Positions 15,661 to 23,750 of a stretch of DNA of 25,685 bases are shown here, in pieces. The notes under the pieces were generated by a model. The model ran no database searches. It was not told the origin of the DNA and worked only from the letters and a program-made list of their open reading frames with translations. The stretch spans positions 1 through 25,685 of the forward strand of contig DAINAR010000041.1 of assembly GCA_036733345.1 (NCBI GenBank). The letters run 5' to 3'. The translations under genes were made by a program, and so were the position numbers. The DNA comes from JAFGMQ01 sp036733345 (GTDB taxonomy: Bacteria; Desulfobacterota; DSM-4660; Desulfatiglandales; Desulfatiglandaceae). The number at the start of each line of letters is the position of its first letter. The first letter of the stretch is position 1.

Positions 15661-16548
15661 CTATTTTTGTGGCGCAAATATAACAAAAAAAAGTGCCGAT
15701 AGAATCAGACAGGTACCAATTATCATATAGATATTTATCGTTTCATCAAGAAAAATTACTGCAAATATGGATGCAAGGACAGGTTTCAGAAAAAAGGTCA
15801 TGGATCCTTTGTTAGCAGAAGTGTTCAAAAGCCCGAAGTAATACAGGCCATAAGCAAGGGCCGTGCCGGCGAGTGAAATATAAAGGACCGGAATCCAGAC
15901 CTGGCACAGGCCGGAAAAACCATGAAGGGGCATACGGATGAAGATGATCGGCAGGAGCATAAGGCTGCCGAACAGTGCTGAAAAGCCCATGAGCAGGGTG
16001 GCACCGTACAGTGCCATAAAACGTTTTGCAATGCAGATACTTAATGCAAACAGCGATGCGGAAAGGAGCATAAGCCCCAGACCGCTAAGAGAGTCCAGTG
16101 TCAAGCTGCCGGATTCCCATGCGAAACATGACACTCCGACTGCCCCGACAATGGCACTGATCCAGCTTTGGAACTTCCATGGTTCATTATTTACAAACCT
16201 TGCAATAATCATCACAAATACCGGATTAACACTGAAGACAACAGCCGAAGACGCAGCCTTTTCAAAAACAAGAAGTGCAATGTGAAAAATAGATATTGCT
16301 GATGCAATACCTATGAAACCGTTAAGACAAAAAATTCCATAATCCTTCAGGCCAAGCGGATTCATTCTCAGCCTCAGGATGGGAATGGAAATGATTATCA
16401 AGACAATTCCGGTAATAAAAAAACGGATAAAGGTCAGTACAATAGGGTCTATCCTTGTTCCGATGAATTTACCCGTGACCTCCACGGTGCTGAACAGGCC
16501 TACTCCGCAAATCAGACTGATTACCCCTATCAGTTCATCCCTTGACAT
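15661..16548 (-). CDS. EamA-family DMT exporter
   Basis: A 295-residue integral membrane protein with about ten hydrophobic segments in two homologous halves, as expected for the EamA (DUF6) repeat of the drug/metabolite transporter superfamily. The second half contains the characteristic LAGTALAYGLYYFGL and SANKGSMTFFLKPVLASIFAVIFLDE segments. Family members export amino acids, metabolites or toxic compounds, and the substrate cannot be told from sequence. AAGGAACC precedes the ATG at a loose distance. It is divergent from the isochorismatase-family gene, with a 254-base shared upstream region. Confidence 0.88.
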   Translation of the reverse strand: MSRDELIGVISLICGVGLFSTVEVTGKFIGTRIDPIVLTFIRFFITGIVLIIISIPILRLRMNPLGLKDYGIFCLNGFIGIASAISIFHIALLVFEKAASSAVVFSVNPVFVMIIARFVNNEPWKFQSWISAIVGAVGVSCFAWESGSLTLDSLSGLGLMLLSASLFALSICIAKRFMALYGATLLMGFSALFGSLMLLPIIFIRMPLHGFSGLCQVWIPVLYISLAGTALAYGLYYFGLLNTSANKGSMTFFLKPVLASIFAVIFLDETINIYMIIGTCLILSALFFVIFAPQK

Positions 16549-16674
16549 AATAAACAGGTTCCTTTTATCCTTGTGAAAAAAATATCACGATCCCCGGACA
16601 GGAAAATAACTTCATCCGGGAACTTTTTCATATTGGGTATAACGGAACAAAAATATTGTCAAATTTTAATATAT

Positions 16675-16701
16675 GTTGACCATAAAATAAGAGTAGTCAA
16701 C
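16675..16701. promoter_or_regulatory. Candidate operator between divergent genes
   Basis: An inverted repeat GTTGAC-N15-GTCAAC lies in the shared region between the DMT exporter and isochorismatase-family genes. The spacing would suit a dimeric regulator, but no regulator gene is adjacent. Confidence 0.25.
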
Positions 16702-16802
16702 AGGCAAGATCTTTTATTTGTTTGAAATTTCAGCCTTATCTATTAAGGTAAATTCCTCAGCAATCAGCTGAGCAAAATGAAATTGGAAAAAGGAGACTTC
16801 TT

Positions 16803-17363
16803 ATGAACAAAGATATTTCATCCGGATATCCCTTAATAAATAGAAATGATTCAGTTTTAGTTATTATTGATATGCAGGAAAAGCTTGTCCCTGCTGTAGC
16901 GGAAAAAGAACTGATTATTGAAAATACCGTCAGGCTGGTCAAATTCTCTCGCATTATCGGCCTTCCGGTTGTCATTACAGAACAGCAAAAACTCGGCGAT
17001 ACTGTCCCCGTGATCCGCCAGGAACTCTCGGAAGCTAAACCCATTGCCAAGATGCACTTCAACTGCTTTGGTGCTGATGCTTTTTCGGAAGAAATCAGGA
17101 GGCTGGGCAGAAACACACTAATCCTTGCCGGCATTGAGGCTCATATATGTGTGACACAGACTGCATTGCATGCTGTTCCTGATTTTAGAGTGCATGTAGT
17201 AAGCGATGCCATATCATCTCGTTCCAACAGGAATTATGAAGTTGCCATAATGCGGATGCAGCAGTGTGGAGTAACCATTACATCCACGGAAATGGTAATA
17301 TATGAACTTCTGGAAAAGGCCGGGACAGGCGAATTCAAGGAAGTGCTCAAGCTTGTGAAGTGA
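16803..17363 (+). CDS. Isochorismatase-family cysteine hydrolase
   Basis: A 186-residue single-domain hydrolase. The catalytic triad is visible as Asp23 (IIDMQ), Lys83 (AKMHFNCF) and Cys116 (GIEAHICV), with the non-prolyl cis-peptide segment GIEAHIC. The family includes nicotinamidases, N-carbamoyl hydrolases and isochorismatases. This short form resembles the ISOC1/YcaC-like subgroup, whose substrates are mostly unknown. GGAG lies a few bases before the ATG. It has no co-directional partner and is divergent from a DMT exporter, so the two may share a substrate or regulator. Confidence 0.87.
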   Translation: MNKDISSGYPLINRNDSVLVIIDMQEKLVPAVAEKELIIENTVRLVKFSRIIGLPVVITEQQKLGDTVPVIRQELSEAKPIAKMHFNCFGADAFSEEIRRLGRNTLILAGIEAHICVTQTALHAVPDFRVHVVSDAISSRSNRNYEVAIMRMQQCGVTITSTEMVIYELLEKAGTGEFKEVLKLVK

Positions 17364-17434
17364 TTAATGGTGTCCTGTTCACTTTTTGAGATGTTCTTAA
17401 CTTCCTGATATCATAGTTTAAATCTGATTCAGGA

Positions 17435-17457
17435 GGAGATGTTTTTCTCCGTTTTTT
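17435..17457 (+). terminator. Weak candidate terminator
   Basis: GGAGA/TCTCC five-base stem (17435-17439 with 17446-17450), a 6-base loop, then GTTTTTTC. It lies about 70 bases after the isochorismatase-family gene. Confidence 0.35.
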
Positions 17458-17556
17458 CTTGCTTATCCCAGTTCTGGTATTATCTTATTCCTATTGACAG
17501 TTACAGTTTTTATACTAATGATCAATTGAAAATATTTCTTTAGAGAATCTTTAAAT

Positions 17557-17598
17557 TTTGACGAACTCGCAAAAAGTCATAAATTGCTTTTTTGCGAG
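17557..17598 (+). repeat. Dispersed repeat copy B with a strong hairpin
   Basis: TTTGACGAACTCGCAAAAAG (17557-17576) matches the copy at 5967. The second half forms a stem of about 11 bp: CTCGCAAAAAG (17566-17576) with CTTTTTTGCGAG (17587-17598), one T unpaired. It sits 56 bases before the radical SAM gene, so it could affect that transcript. Confidence 0.65.
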
Positions 17599-17654
17599 AC
17601 CATCAATTTTGAATTTTCAGTAATTCCGGGTAAAACGGGAGAGGAGCGATTTTT

Positions 17655-18713
17655 ATGTTTGAACAGGGTGTGATCAGGCCGCCCAGTGAGGCAGCAAGCC
17701 TTCTGGTAAGGGTAACGAGAAACTGCCCATGGAACAGGTGCCTTATTTGTCCGGCATATAAAGGTGTTAGTTTTTCAAAAAGGTCGGTTGAGGAAGTTAA
17801 AAGAGATATCGACAGCATGGCGGAAGAATATTCTTCCCAAATCAATATGATTACATCAGCGTTCCTGCAGGATGCTGATTCCCTGGTAATTCCAATTCCG
17901 GAGGTATTGTCAATACTCAGGCATCTCAAAACCAGATTCCCCAAAATTGAACGGATTACCACATATGCCCGTGCGAAGACCCTGAAAAAAATAAGTATTG
18001 AACATTTTAAAGAACTCGGGGAGGTTGGGCTTAACAGGATTCATACAGGGATGGAAAGCGGATCCGAAAAGGTGTTAAAGATGATTCAAAAAGGGTCAAC
18101 CCCTGAGGATATAATAGCAGGAGGTTTGAAAGTTATGGAATCCGGCATTTCCCTTTCTGAATATATAATGCCCGGTGTCGGAGGAAGGGACTTGAGTAGA
18201 GAGCATGCGCTTGAGACAGCCAGAGTGCTCAATATAATCAGGCCGGACTTCATAAGGGTTCGGACCTTTGCCATGCATCCAATGTCACCAATGCAAAAGA
18301 TGGTTGAAGATGGGACTTTTATCCATATGAGTGATGAGGAAGTTATTGCTGAAATAAGACTGCTTGTTGAAAATCTTGATGAGATGCACAGCCATTTCCG
18401 TTGCGGAGATTTCAGTCTGAATCTCCTCATGCAGGTAGATGGTTATCTTGACAGCAGCAAGGGTGAGATGCTGGAGGAACTGGACAGATTTCTTTCATTA
18501 ACAAAAGAGCAGCAAAAGGCCTATTCACTTCTGCAAAGGTCTTATCCTGTTTTTCAAAGGCCGATTGATTCGGTAAAGGATGAGAAGGTATTAAAGGAGG
18601 TTTCCCGTGAGATCGAACGGCTGGAGAAGAACGGTGAAGATGGTTTTAATTCTTATATCAGGCATTTAATGTCGTTCCAGCTGCCACAGCCACAGACATC
18701 AGACTGGAAGTAG
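17655..18713 (+). CDS. Radical SAM protein with a CX4CX2C cluster motif
   Basis: A 352-residue protein. The iron-sulfur motif is Cys24, Cys29 and Cys32 in NCPWNRCLIC, which is CX4CX2C rather than the usual CX3CX2C. A GMESGSEKVL segment follows in the place where radical SAM proteins bind AdoMet (GGE-like region), and the spacing fits a B12-free Elp3/MiaB-like barrel. The C-terminal 100 residues are charged and helical. A strong GAGAGGAG ribosome binding site precedes the ATG. The protein should cleave AdoMet to a 5'-deoxyadenosyl radical; the substrate is unknown and no neighbour suggests one. Confidence 0.85.
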   Translation: MFEQGVIRPPSEAASLLVRVTRNCPWNRCLICPAYKGVSFSKRSVEEVKRDIDSMAEEYSSQINMITSAFLQDADSLVIPIPEVLSILRHLKTRFPKIERITTYARAKTLKKISIEHFKELGEVGLNRIHTGMESGSEKVLKMIQKGSTPEDIIAGGLKVMESGISLSEYIMPGVGGRDLSREHALETARVLNIIRPDFIRVRTFAMHPMSPMQKMVEDGTFIHMSDEEVIAEIRLLVENLDEMHSHFRCGDFSLNLLMQVDGYLDSSKGEMLEELDRFLSLTKEQQKAYSLLQRSYPVFQRPIDSVKDEKVLKEVSREIERLEKNGEDGFNSYIRHLMSFQLPQPQTSDWK

Positions 18714-18756
18714 AATATTTTTCTGCTGGCGGGTGACTGTTTGCGTTCAGGTTTTT

Positions 18757-19797
18757 TTATGAAATCTTTAAATGCCGGGAAAAATGATCCCATCCGGAAG
18801 GTTTGATCCTGCGTTGTGATCCATCAGGGGATATTAAATTTATGCCTTCATTTTCGTCGGTAATAATTCCGAGTTCCGTAACAGGGACATTACCTGCTGA
18901 GGCAACGGCTGCACGGATTCTGTCAATGCAGTCCGGAGGGCAGGTAATAATAAGTTCATAATCATCACTGCTTTTCATGAACATCTCATAGGGGTCTTCT
19001 CCAAGATACGATGCTGCCTTATGCATATGCTCGCTTATCGGGATATTCTGCTTGAAAAGCCTTGCACCCACACGACTTTCTCTGCATATATGTCCAAGAT
19101 CGCCGATGATGCCATCACTGATGTCAATCATTGCCGTCGCACAGCCTGATTCCGCTATTGCATGCCCCTCACATGCGCGGTGAGAAGGATTCTTGTATGC
19201 TGTGACAAGGTGATGCCTGTCAAAATCCTTGTCAGGAATGGAGAGCTGGAGAAGTTTCAGACCTGCGGCCGATTCTCCCGGAAAACCTGTGACAAGGATA
19301 GCATCTCCAGCCCTGGAGCCGGATCTGCGGACAATTCTGCCCTGTTTAACTTCTCCTATCAGGGTAACATCTATAAAGATACCACCGCCTGATTCAGTTA
19401 AATTGCCTCCAATGATTGATGCTCCGAAAGGATTCAGCTCGTAAAGAAAACCCCGGTACAGGGCTTCCACGAATGAGACTGGAGTATCCCTTTTCAGGCC
19501 TAAAGATACAAGAGCATAAAGGGGCTTACCTCCCATAGCACCTATATCGCTGATGTTCAAAGTCATTGTCCTTTGCCCCAGTTCAACGGGAGAAAAGTAC
19601 CGGGGCAGAAAATGCTTACCTTCCACCACACAATCGCAGGTGACCAGCATTTCATAACCCTTACGGGGGGAGAAAGAGGCACAGTCATCGCCTATGCCAA
19701 CCTTGACCGAGGTCGCCATTACGCCTTCATTACGGAGGATTGCATGAATCCTGTCAATCAATTTAAATTCACCTGTGTCAGCTACTGTCTCGGTCAT
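18757..19797 (-). CDS. thiL: Thiamine-monophosphate kinase
   Basis: A 346-residue ATP-dependent kinase of the PurM/ThiL fold. It makes thiamine diphosphate from thiamine monophosphate, the last step of cofactor synthesis. Signatures are GIGDDCA, VTCDCVVEGKHF, NISDIGAMGG, IGGNLTES, ISDGIIGDL and the SSDDYELI segment. The length is typical. The ATG at 19797 has no close ribosome binding site; AAGGAG lies 26 bases upstream. The gene is 57 bases after the SpoIIE-type phosphatase gene, so it is probably the last gene of that run. Confidence 0.93.
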   Translation of the reverse strand: MTETVADTGEFKLIDRIHAILRNEGVMATSVKVGIGDDCASFSPRKGYEMLVTCDCVVEGKHFLPRYFSPVELGQRTMTLNISDIGAMGGKPLYALVSLGLKRDTPVSFVEALYRGFLYELNPFGASIIGGNLTESGGGIFIDVTLIGEVKQGRIVRRSGSRAGDAILVTGFPGESAAGLKLLQLSIPDKDFDRHHLVTAYKNPSHRACEGHAIAESGCATAMIDISDGIIGDLGHICRESRVGARLFKQNIPISEHMHKAASYLGEDPYEMFMKSSDDYELIITCPPDCIDRIRAAVASAGNVPVTELGIITDENEGINLISPDGSQRRIKPSGWDHFSRHLKIS

Positions 19798-19854
19798 AGT
19801 CGCTCTTGCTTCAGCAGTTATTACTCCTTAAAGAATATATGCAAAAGCCGTCAA

Positions 19855-21774
19855 TCATTTCCCAAAATATTTCAATATCATCATTGTGATATCGTCAGTC
19901 TGAGGTGCATCCTGGCAGAAGTTTTTGATTTCCTCCATCATTCCTGAAGTCATTTCTTTAAGGGGTTTTTCCTTCAGTCTGGCAATTTCCCGTTCTAATC
20001 TTTCCTCTGAAAACAATTCATCCTTTTCATTCATGGCCTCTGTAACACCGTCAGTAAAAAGAAATACCATATCCCCTTTTTCGAGGACGATTTTTTTTGA
20101 TTGATAGGAGAAATCTTCCATTACGCCAAGTGCAATACCGTTAGTCGTCTCAAGAGGTTTTACCTCCCCGCCGGAACGAATAAGATAGGGAGGGTTATGT
20201 CCGCCGTTACAGTATTCGATTTCACCTGTGCTGATGTTAAAAATACTGAAAAAGAGAGTAACAAACATTAATGAAGGATTGTCCTGAGAAAGATTGTTGT
20301 TGACCATGCTTAAGATTTCACCGATTGGTAAACCCTTTGTGGCTTTTGCCTTGATAAGTGTCATTGTTATTGCCATAAACAGCGATGCAGGCACGCCTTT
20401 TCCCGAGACATCTCCCACAGCAATACACAGATTATCATTATCCAGAAAAAAGAAATCATAAAGATCTCCTCCAACTTCTTTTGCCGGTTCCAGAACAGCA
20501 TAGATATCAAATTCAGTCCTGTTCGGGAAAGGTGGAAAAACCTTTGGCAGGATTCCCATCTGTATGTCACGGGCAATCTGCAGTTCACTCTCGATTCTCT
20601 GTCTTGCTGCTGTCGTTTCAGTTAACTCTTTGATATACCTGGTTAGAGAGGTTTTCATATAGCTAAAGGAATCGGCCAGTTTTCTTACCTCGTCCCTTGT
20701 CTTGATAACCGGCAGTTCGACATCAAGATTTCCTGTTGCAATAATATCGGATGCCTTTGAAAGGGCTCTCAGCGGCCGGGTGATAGATCCCGCTATCAAA
20801 ATAATGACTGCAAAAAGGAATATGAATCCTGCGATACCCAGGGATATGACGATATGGTTAAGACGGGTTATATCCTCCATCAACTCATCCTGCGGGAAAA
20901 GAGCAGCAAATGACCATCCGTTTGAGGCCAGAGGCGCATAAACCATCCAGCATCTTTTCCCTGTGACAAGACTGGTAAAAGGAACAAAACCTGAGTTGCC
21001 CTTAATCATTTCTCTGCCGAGTTCGCGAAGTTCCATACTGTTTCTTTCCTCAGCAGCACTGAATATAGTTTCATTCATAACCAGGCTGGAATCGGGATGA
21101 GTAATAAATGTACCGTTTTTGGAGATCAGGAATCCATATCCTGTCTGTGCTATTTTTATAGAGCCTGCAATTTCCTGGAGCCATGCCAGCGAGACATCCG
21201 CAGTTACAATGCCCATCATCTTTCTCTCACCAAGGAGCGTTCTGTAAAATGGCACAGAATAAGTTGACATAACTATATTGCCGGCACCTTCATCAAAATA
21301 CGGTTCGCTCCATGTCGGGCGATTGAGCTGCTTGGGTATCTGGTACCAGTCCCAGTAAAAATAGTCATAAGGTATGTATGAGAAATCGATCTTGCCATTA
21401 TTTCTATAATAGTATGGGGCAAAAAATAATGAGTTTCTATTGTATGAATAAGGCTCAAAGGCAATAGTAGAGCCAAATATCTCAGGATTGCTTTCTACTA
21501 CTGATCCTACCAGATCAATTATCTGGCCGCCTTCATAGAAAAAGAATTCCATAAAGCATGCAAGGTTTTTTGGGATTTTTTCTACTGAGATTAAAACCGT
21601 ATCAATCCGATTCACCGTTGCCTTGGCAAGGTTCCTTGCGTTTTCTTCAGCGGTCTTGATGATGAGGTCTCGCGAAACCACATAATTATAGCCAAAAATG
21701 ACAAAAAAAATAAGCGTAACACTTGTAAGAATAAGTAAAATAAGTTTCAGGCCTATGCCTCTATTTATCACCAT
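19855..21774 (-). CDS. Membrane sensor phosphatase: dCache, HAMP and SpoIIE/PP2C domains
   Basis: A 639-residue protein. Membrane segments at about 8-32 and 306-330 enclose an extracytoplasmic dCache domain (about 36-300) with the typical WSEPYFDEGAGNIVMSTYSVPFY segment at 155-177. HAMP spans about 331-383 and the SpoIIE-type phosphatase about 400-637, with EVGGDLYD (433-440), VGDVSGKGVPA (453-463), GGHNPP (524-529), FTDGVTEA (573-580) and DDIT (627-630). All metal aspartates are present. It should dephosphorylate a STAS antagonist in response to an outside ligand. Its start overlaps the end of the upstream binding-protein gene by 14 bases. Confidence 0.93.
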   Translation of the reverse strand: MVINRGIGLKLILLILTSVTLIFFVIFGYNYVVSRDLIIKTAEENARNLAKATVNRIDTVLISVEKIPKNLACFMEFFFYEGGQIIDLVGSVVESNPEIFGSTIAFEPYSYNRNSLFFAPYYYRNNGKIDFSYIPYDYFYWDWYQIPKQLNRPTWSEPYFDEGAGNIVMSTYSVPFYRTLLGERKMMGIVTADVSLAWLQEIAGSIKIAQTGYGFLISKNGTFITHPDSSLVMNETIFSAAEERNSMELRELGREMIKGNSGFVPFTSLVTGKRCWMVYAPLASNGWSFAALFPQDELMEDITRLNHIVISLGIAGFIFLFAVIILIAGSITRPLRALSKASDIIATGNLDVELPVIKTRDEVRKLADSFSYMKTSLTRYIKELTETTAARQRIESELQIARDIQMGILPKVFPPFPNRTEFDIYAVLEPAKEVGGDLYDFFFLDNDNLCIAVGDVSGKGVPASLFMAITMTLIKAKATKGLPIGEILSMVNNNLSQDNPSLMFVTLFFSIFNISTGEIEYCNGGHNPPYLIRSGGEVKPLETTNGIALGVMEDFSYQSKKIVLEKGDMVFLFTDGVTEAMNEKDELFSEERLEREIARLKEKPLKEMTSGMMEEIKNFCQDAPQTDDITMMILKYFGK

Positions 21775-22747
21775 GACTGCTGCACTTTTGATAAAAGGAT
21801 TTAAAGTCCGGGACCTGGGTTATCAAGCCATTTTCTTTAAGTATGCTGGCAACCCGATAGTAGTCTTCGGGGACCAGCTGTCCCATCGGGACATCGGAAT
21901 CATCTGGAAAGATAAGATCCTTCATTCTCATGAGCATCCATTTCTGGTGTACCCGGGTCGCAGGGATATGTGCCTTATGTAGATTTTTGAGCACAATATC
22001 AAGCGCTTCATCAGGGTGGGCAAATGCATACTTCCAGCCCTCAATAGATGCATCAACAAAGGCTCTGCAGAGGCCGGGATAGTTTTTAAACGTATTTTCA
22101 AGCGTATAGATACCGTCTTCAGGGAAGTTAAGGCCATATTCGTGGAAGAAAAAGGTTTTTAATTCATCAGGATTCAGCCCGGAATTAAGGATCGTATGAT
22201 ACTCATTAAACCACATGGCGGAGGCAACATCCACGCCGTCACGCAGGAATAGATTAACCGAAAAGGACTGTCTAATCTCCTTTATATCAAGGTTGTACTT
22301 TTTAAAGAATGCCTTTGGCTGGATTTGAAAGTCCGGGCCCCAAAGGCCCACTTTTTTGCCGTTCATATCGGCAGGCGTTTTTATATTGCTTGATTTTTTG
22401 GCTACAAGCATTAAGGAGGAGCGTTGCATAATTTGAGAAATATTAACGACCTTTATGCCTTCAGCACGCATTTGTATCCCGGAGGAGAGCCACAGTGTGG
22501 CAAATTGAGCCAGGCCGTTTTTTAAAAGTTCGGAAGGAGGGTTATCCGGCCCTCCATTAATCATGCTCAGATTAATGCCATGTTTTCTGTAAAATCCCAG
22601 TTCATCTGCAATGTAATAACCAGCAAACTGGGCTTGCGGCACCCACTGGGGGACAAAAGAAGTTTTTTGCAGGCGGATGTCATTTGCGAGGGCATCAGAA
22701 GCTATAATGAGAAAAATTAAAAAAAGACATGTTTTAATGATTCGCAT
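21761..22747 (-). CDS. Secreted NMT1/THI5-like substrate-binding protein
   Basis: A 328-residue periplasmic binding protein. A signal peptide is clear, with a basic start, a hydrophobic core and ALA before residue 23. The mature part fits the NMT1/THI5-like/SsuA fold: VPQAQFAGYYIADELGFYRKHGINL (37-61), then GGPDNPP, ADMNGKKVGLW and the C-terminal helical half. Relatives bind thiamine precursors (HMP-like pyrimidines), sulfonates or riboflavin. No ABC permease or ATPase gene is present. Instead it sits between an RsbW-like ATPase gene (no gap) and a dCache phosphatase gene (14-base overlap), so a sensing role is likely. Ligand unknown. Confidence 0.88.
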   Translation of the reverse strand: MRIIKTCLFLIFLIIASDALANDIRLQKTSFVPQWVPQAQFAGYYIADELGFYRKHGINLSMINGGPDNPPSELLKNGLAQFATLWLSSGIQMRAEGIKVVNISQIMQRSSLMLVAKKSSNIKTPADMNGKKVGLWGPDFQIQPKAFFKKYNLDIKEIRQSFSVNLFLRDGVDVASAMWFNEYHTILNSGLNPDELKTFFFHEYGLNFPEDGIYTLENTFKNYPGLCRAFVDASIEGWKYAFAHPDEALDIVLKNLHKAHIPATRVHQKWMLMRMKDLIFPDDSDVPMGQLVPEDYYRVASILKENGLITQVPDFKSFYQKCSSHGDK

Positions 22748-23164
22748 TTATACAGCCTTATTAATAAAAACAGTAAGTGTAAGGATATTATTGCCGTCTT
22801 CCCGTCTGTATTGAATTTCATCTACCATTTGCCTGATGAAAAAAATCCCAAGACCGCCTACTTTTCTTTCAGATAGATCGGCATGAAGATCCGGTTCCGG
22901 TAAGGACAGGGGATCAAATGGTATCCCTTTATCCATAATCTCTATTTTCAACAGGGTATCTTTTTGCGAAAAACAGGTTATTGTTACCTCTCCAGATTTT
23001 TCAGGATATGCATAGTTAAAAATGTTGACGAGCGATTCCTCTGAGGCAAGCTCAATTTCTTTTAGCCTTTTATTGCTGAAACCCGTTTTTCTGGCACATT
23101 CGGATACGAACCCAACCAGATTTTCAAGATGTTCTATTGTGGCAGGCAATATTATTTTTGACAT
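22748..23164 (-). CDS. RsbW/SpoIIAB-like anti-sigma ATPase (HATPase_c_2)
   Basis: A 138-residue single-domain GHKL ATPase. Conserved boxes are the N box around ELASEESLVNIFNYAY (38-53), DKGIPFDP (78-85) and the GGLGIFFI lid (103-110). Such proteins either bind a sigma factor or phosphorylate a STAS antagonist. It ends one base before the binding-protein gene starts, so the two are co-transcribed. No sigma factor gene is in the window, so the target may be elsewhere or may not be a sigma factor. Confidence 0.9.
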   Translation of the reverse strand: MSKIILPATIEHLENLVGFVSECARKTGFSNKRLKEIELASEESLVNIFNYAYPEKSGEVTITCFSQKDTLLKIEIMDKGIPFDPLSLPEPDLHADLSERKVGGLGIFFIRQMVDEIQYRREDGNNILTLTVFINKAV

Positions 23165-23285
23165 TGGCGCCTGTTACTCTGTTGGCAGTGCACCATAATT
23201 CTGCGACCGCACAACAAAAGGAGATTATATTTCAGAAATTCCCATGTCATATAACCCACAGTGGCGGAGAGCTTAAAGATTTCTC

Positions 23286-23618
23286 CTAAATTTGTTCAAC
23301 AGCTGCATTGACCGATTCATATATTGGAACAATGGAACTGAAACCTGAAATCTCAAATACCTCTTTTACTGTATCTTTCAGGGTACAGAGCAGTAGACGT
23401 CCATTTTTCGCTTTAAGTTTCTTTGCCGTAACCAGAATACTGCGAAGGCCCGCACTGCTTATGTAATCCAGAGATCCGAAATCAATAATGAAGCTGGTTT
23501 CACCTTCAGCTATCCAGGCAGACAGTTTTTCCTCAAATTCGGGTGCAGAAACGCCATCCATTCTGCCGCTTACAGAGACAACAGAAGCCTTGCCTGCTTT
23601 ATTATAAATAATTTCCAT
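23286..23618 (-). CDS. STAS-domain anti-anti-sigma factor antagonist
   Basis: A 110-residue STAS protein. The phosphorylatable serine lies in DYISSAGLRSI (51-61), most likely Ser55 by alignment with SpoIIAA. The start is the ATG at 23618, not the upstream 23657, because AGGGAGGTG (23622-23630) lies just before it. It is the first gene of the partner-switching run and would be dephosphorylated by the SpoIIE-type phosphatase and phosphorylated by the RsbW-like ATPase. Confidence 0.9.
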   Translation of the reverse strand: MEIIYNKAGKASVVSVSGRMDGVSAPEFEEKLSAWIAEGETSFIIDFGSLDYISSAGLRSILVTAKKLKAKNGRLLLCTLKDTVKEVFEISGFSSIVPIYESVNAAVEQI

Positions 23619-23621
23619 ATG

Positions 23622-23630
23622 CACCTCCCT
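23622..23630 (-). promoter_or_regulatory. Strong ribosome binding site fixing the STAS start
   Basis: AGGGAGGTG on the minus strand, with GGAGG five bases before the ATG at 23618. Confidence 0.8.
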
Positions 23631-23750
23631 GCAATTATTTGCCTGTAGATCACCCATAATTGAAATGATTTCCTGATGAACGTCGACAAAAGTTAGTCTG
23701 AAATTAAAAAAGACAATCAGGATCAGACTAAATAAGCTATCCTTTCTGTT

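Noticed and set aside
21761..22747. Binding protein as part of an ABC importer
   Set aside because: No permease or ATP-binding subunit gene lies in the window, and the overlapping neighbours are signalling genes.
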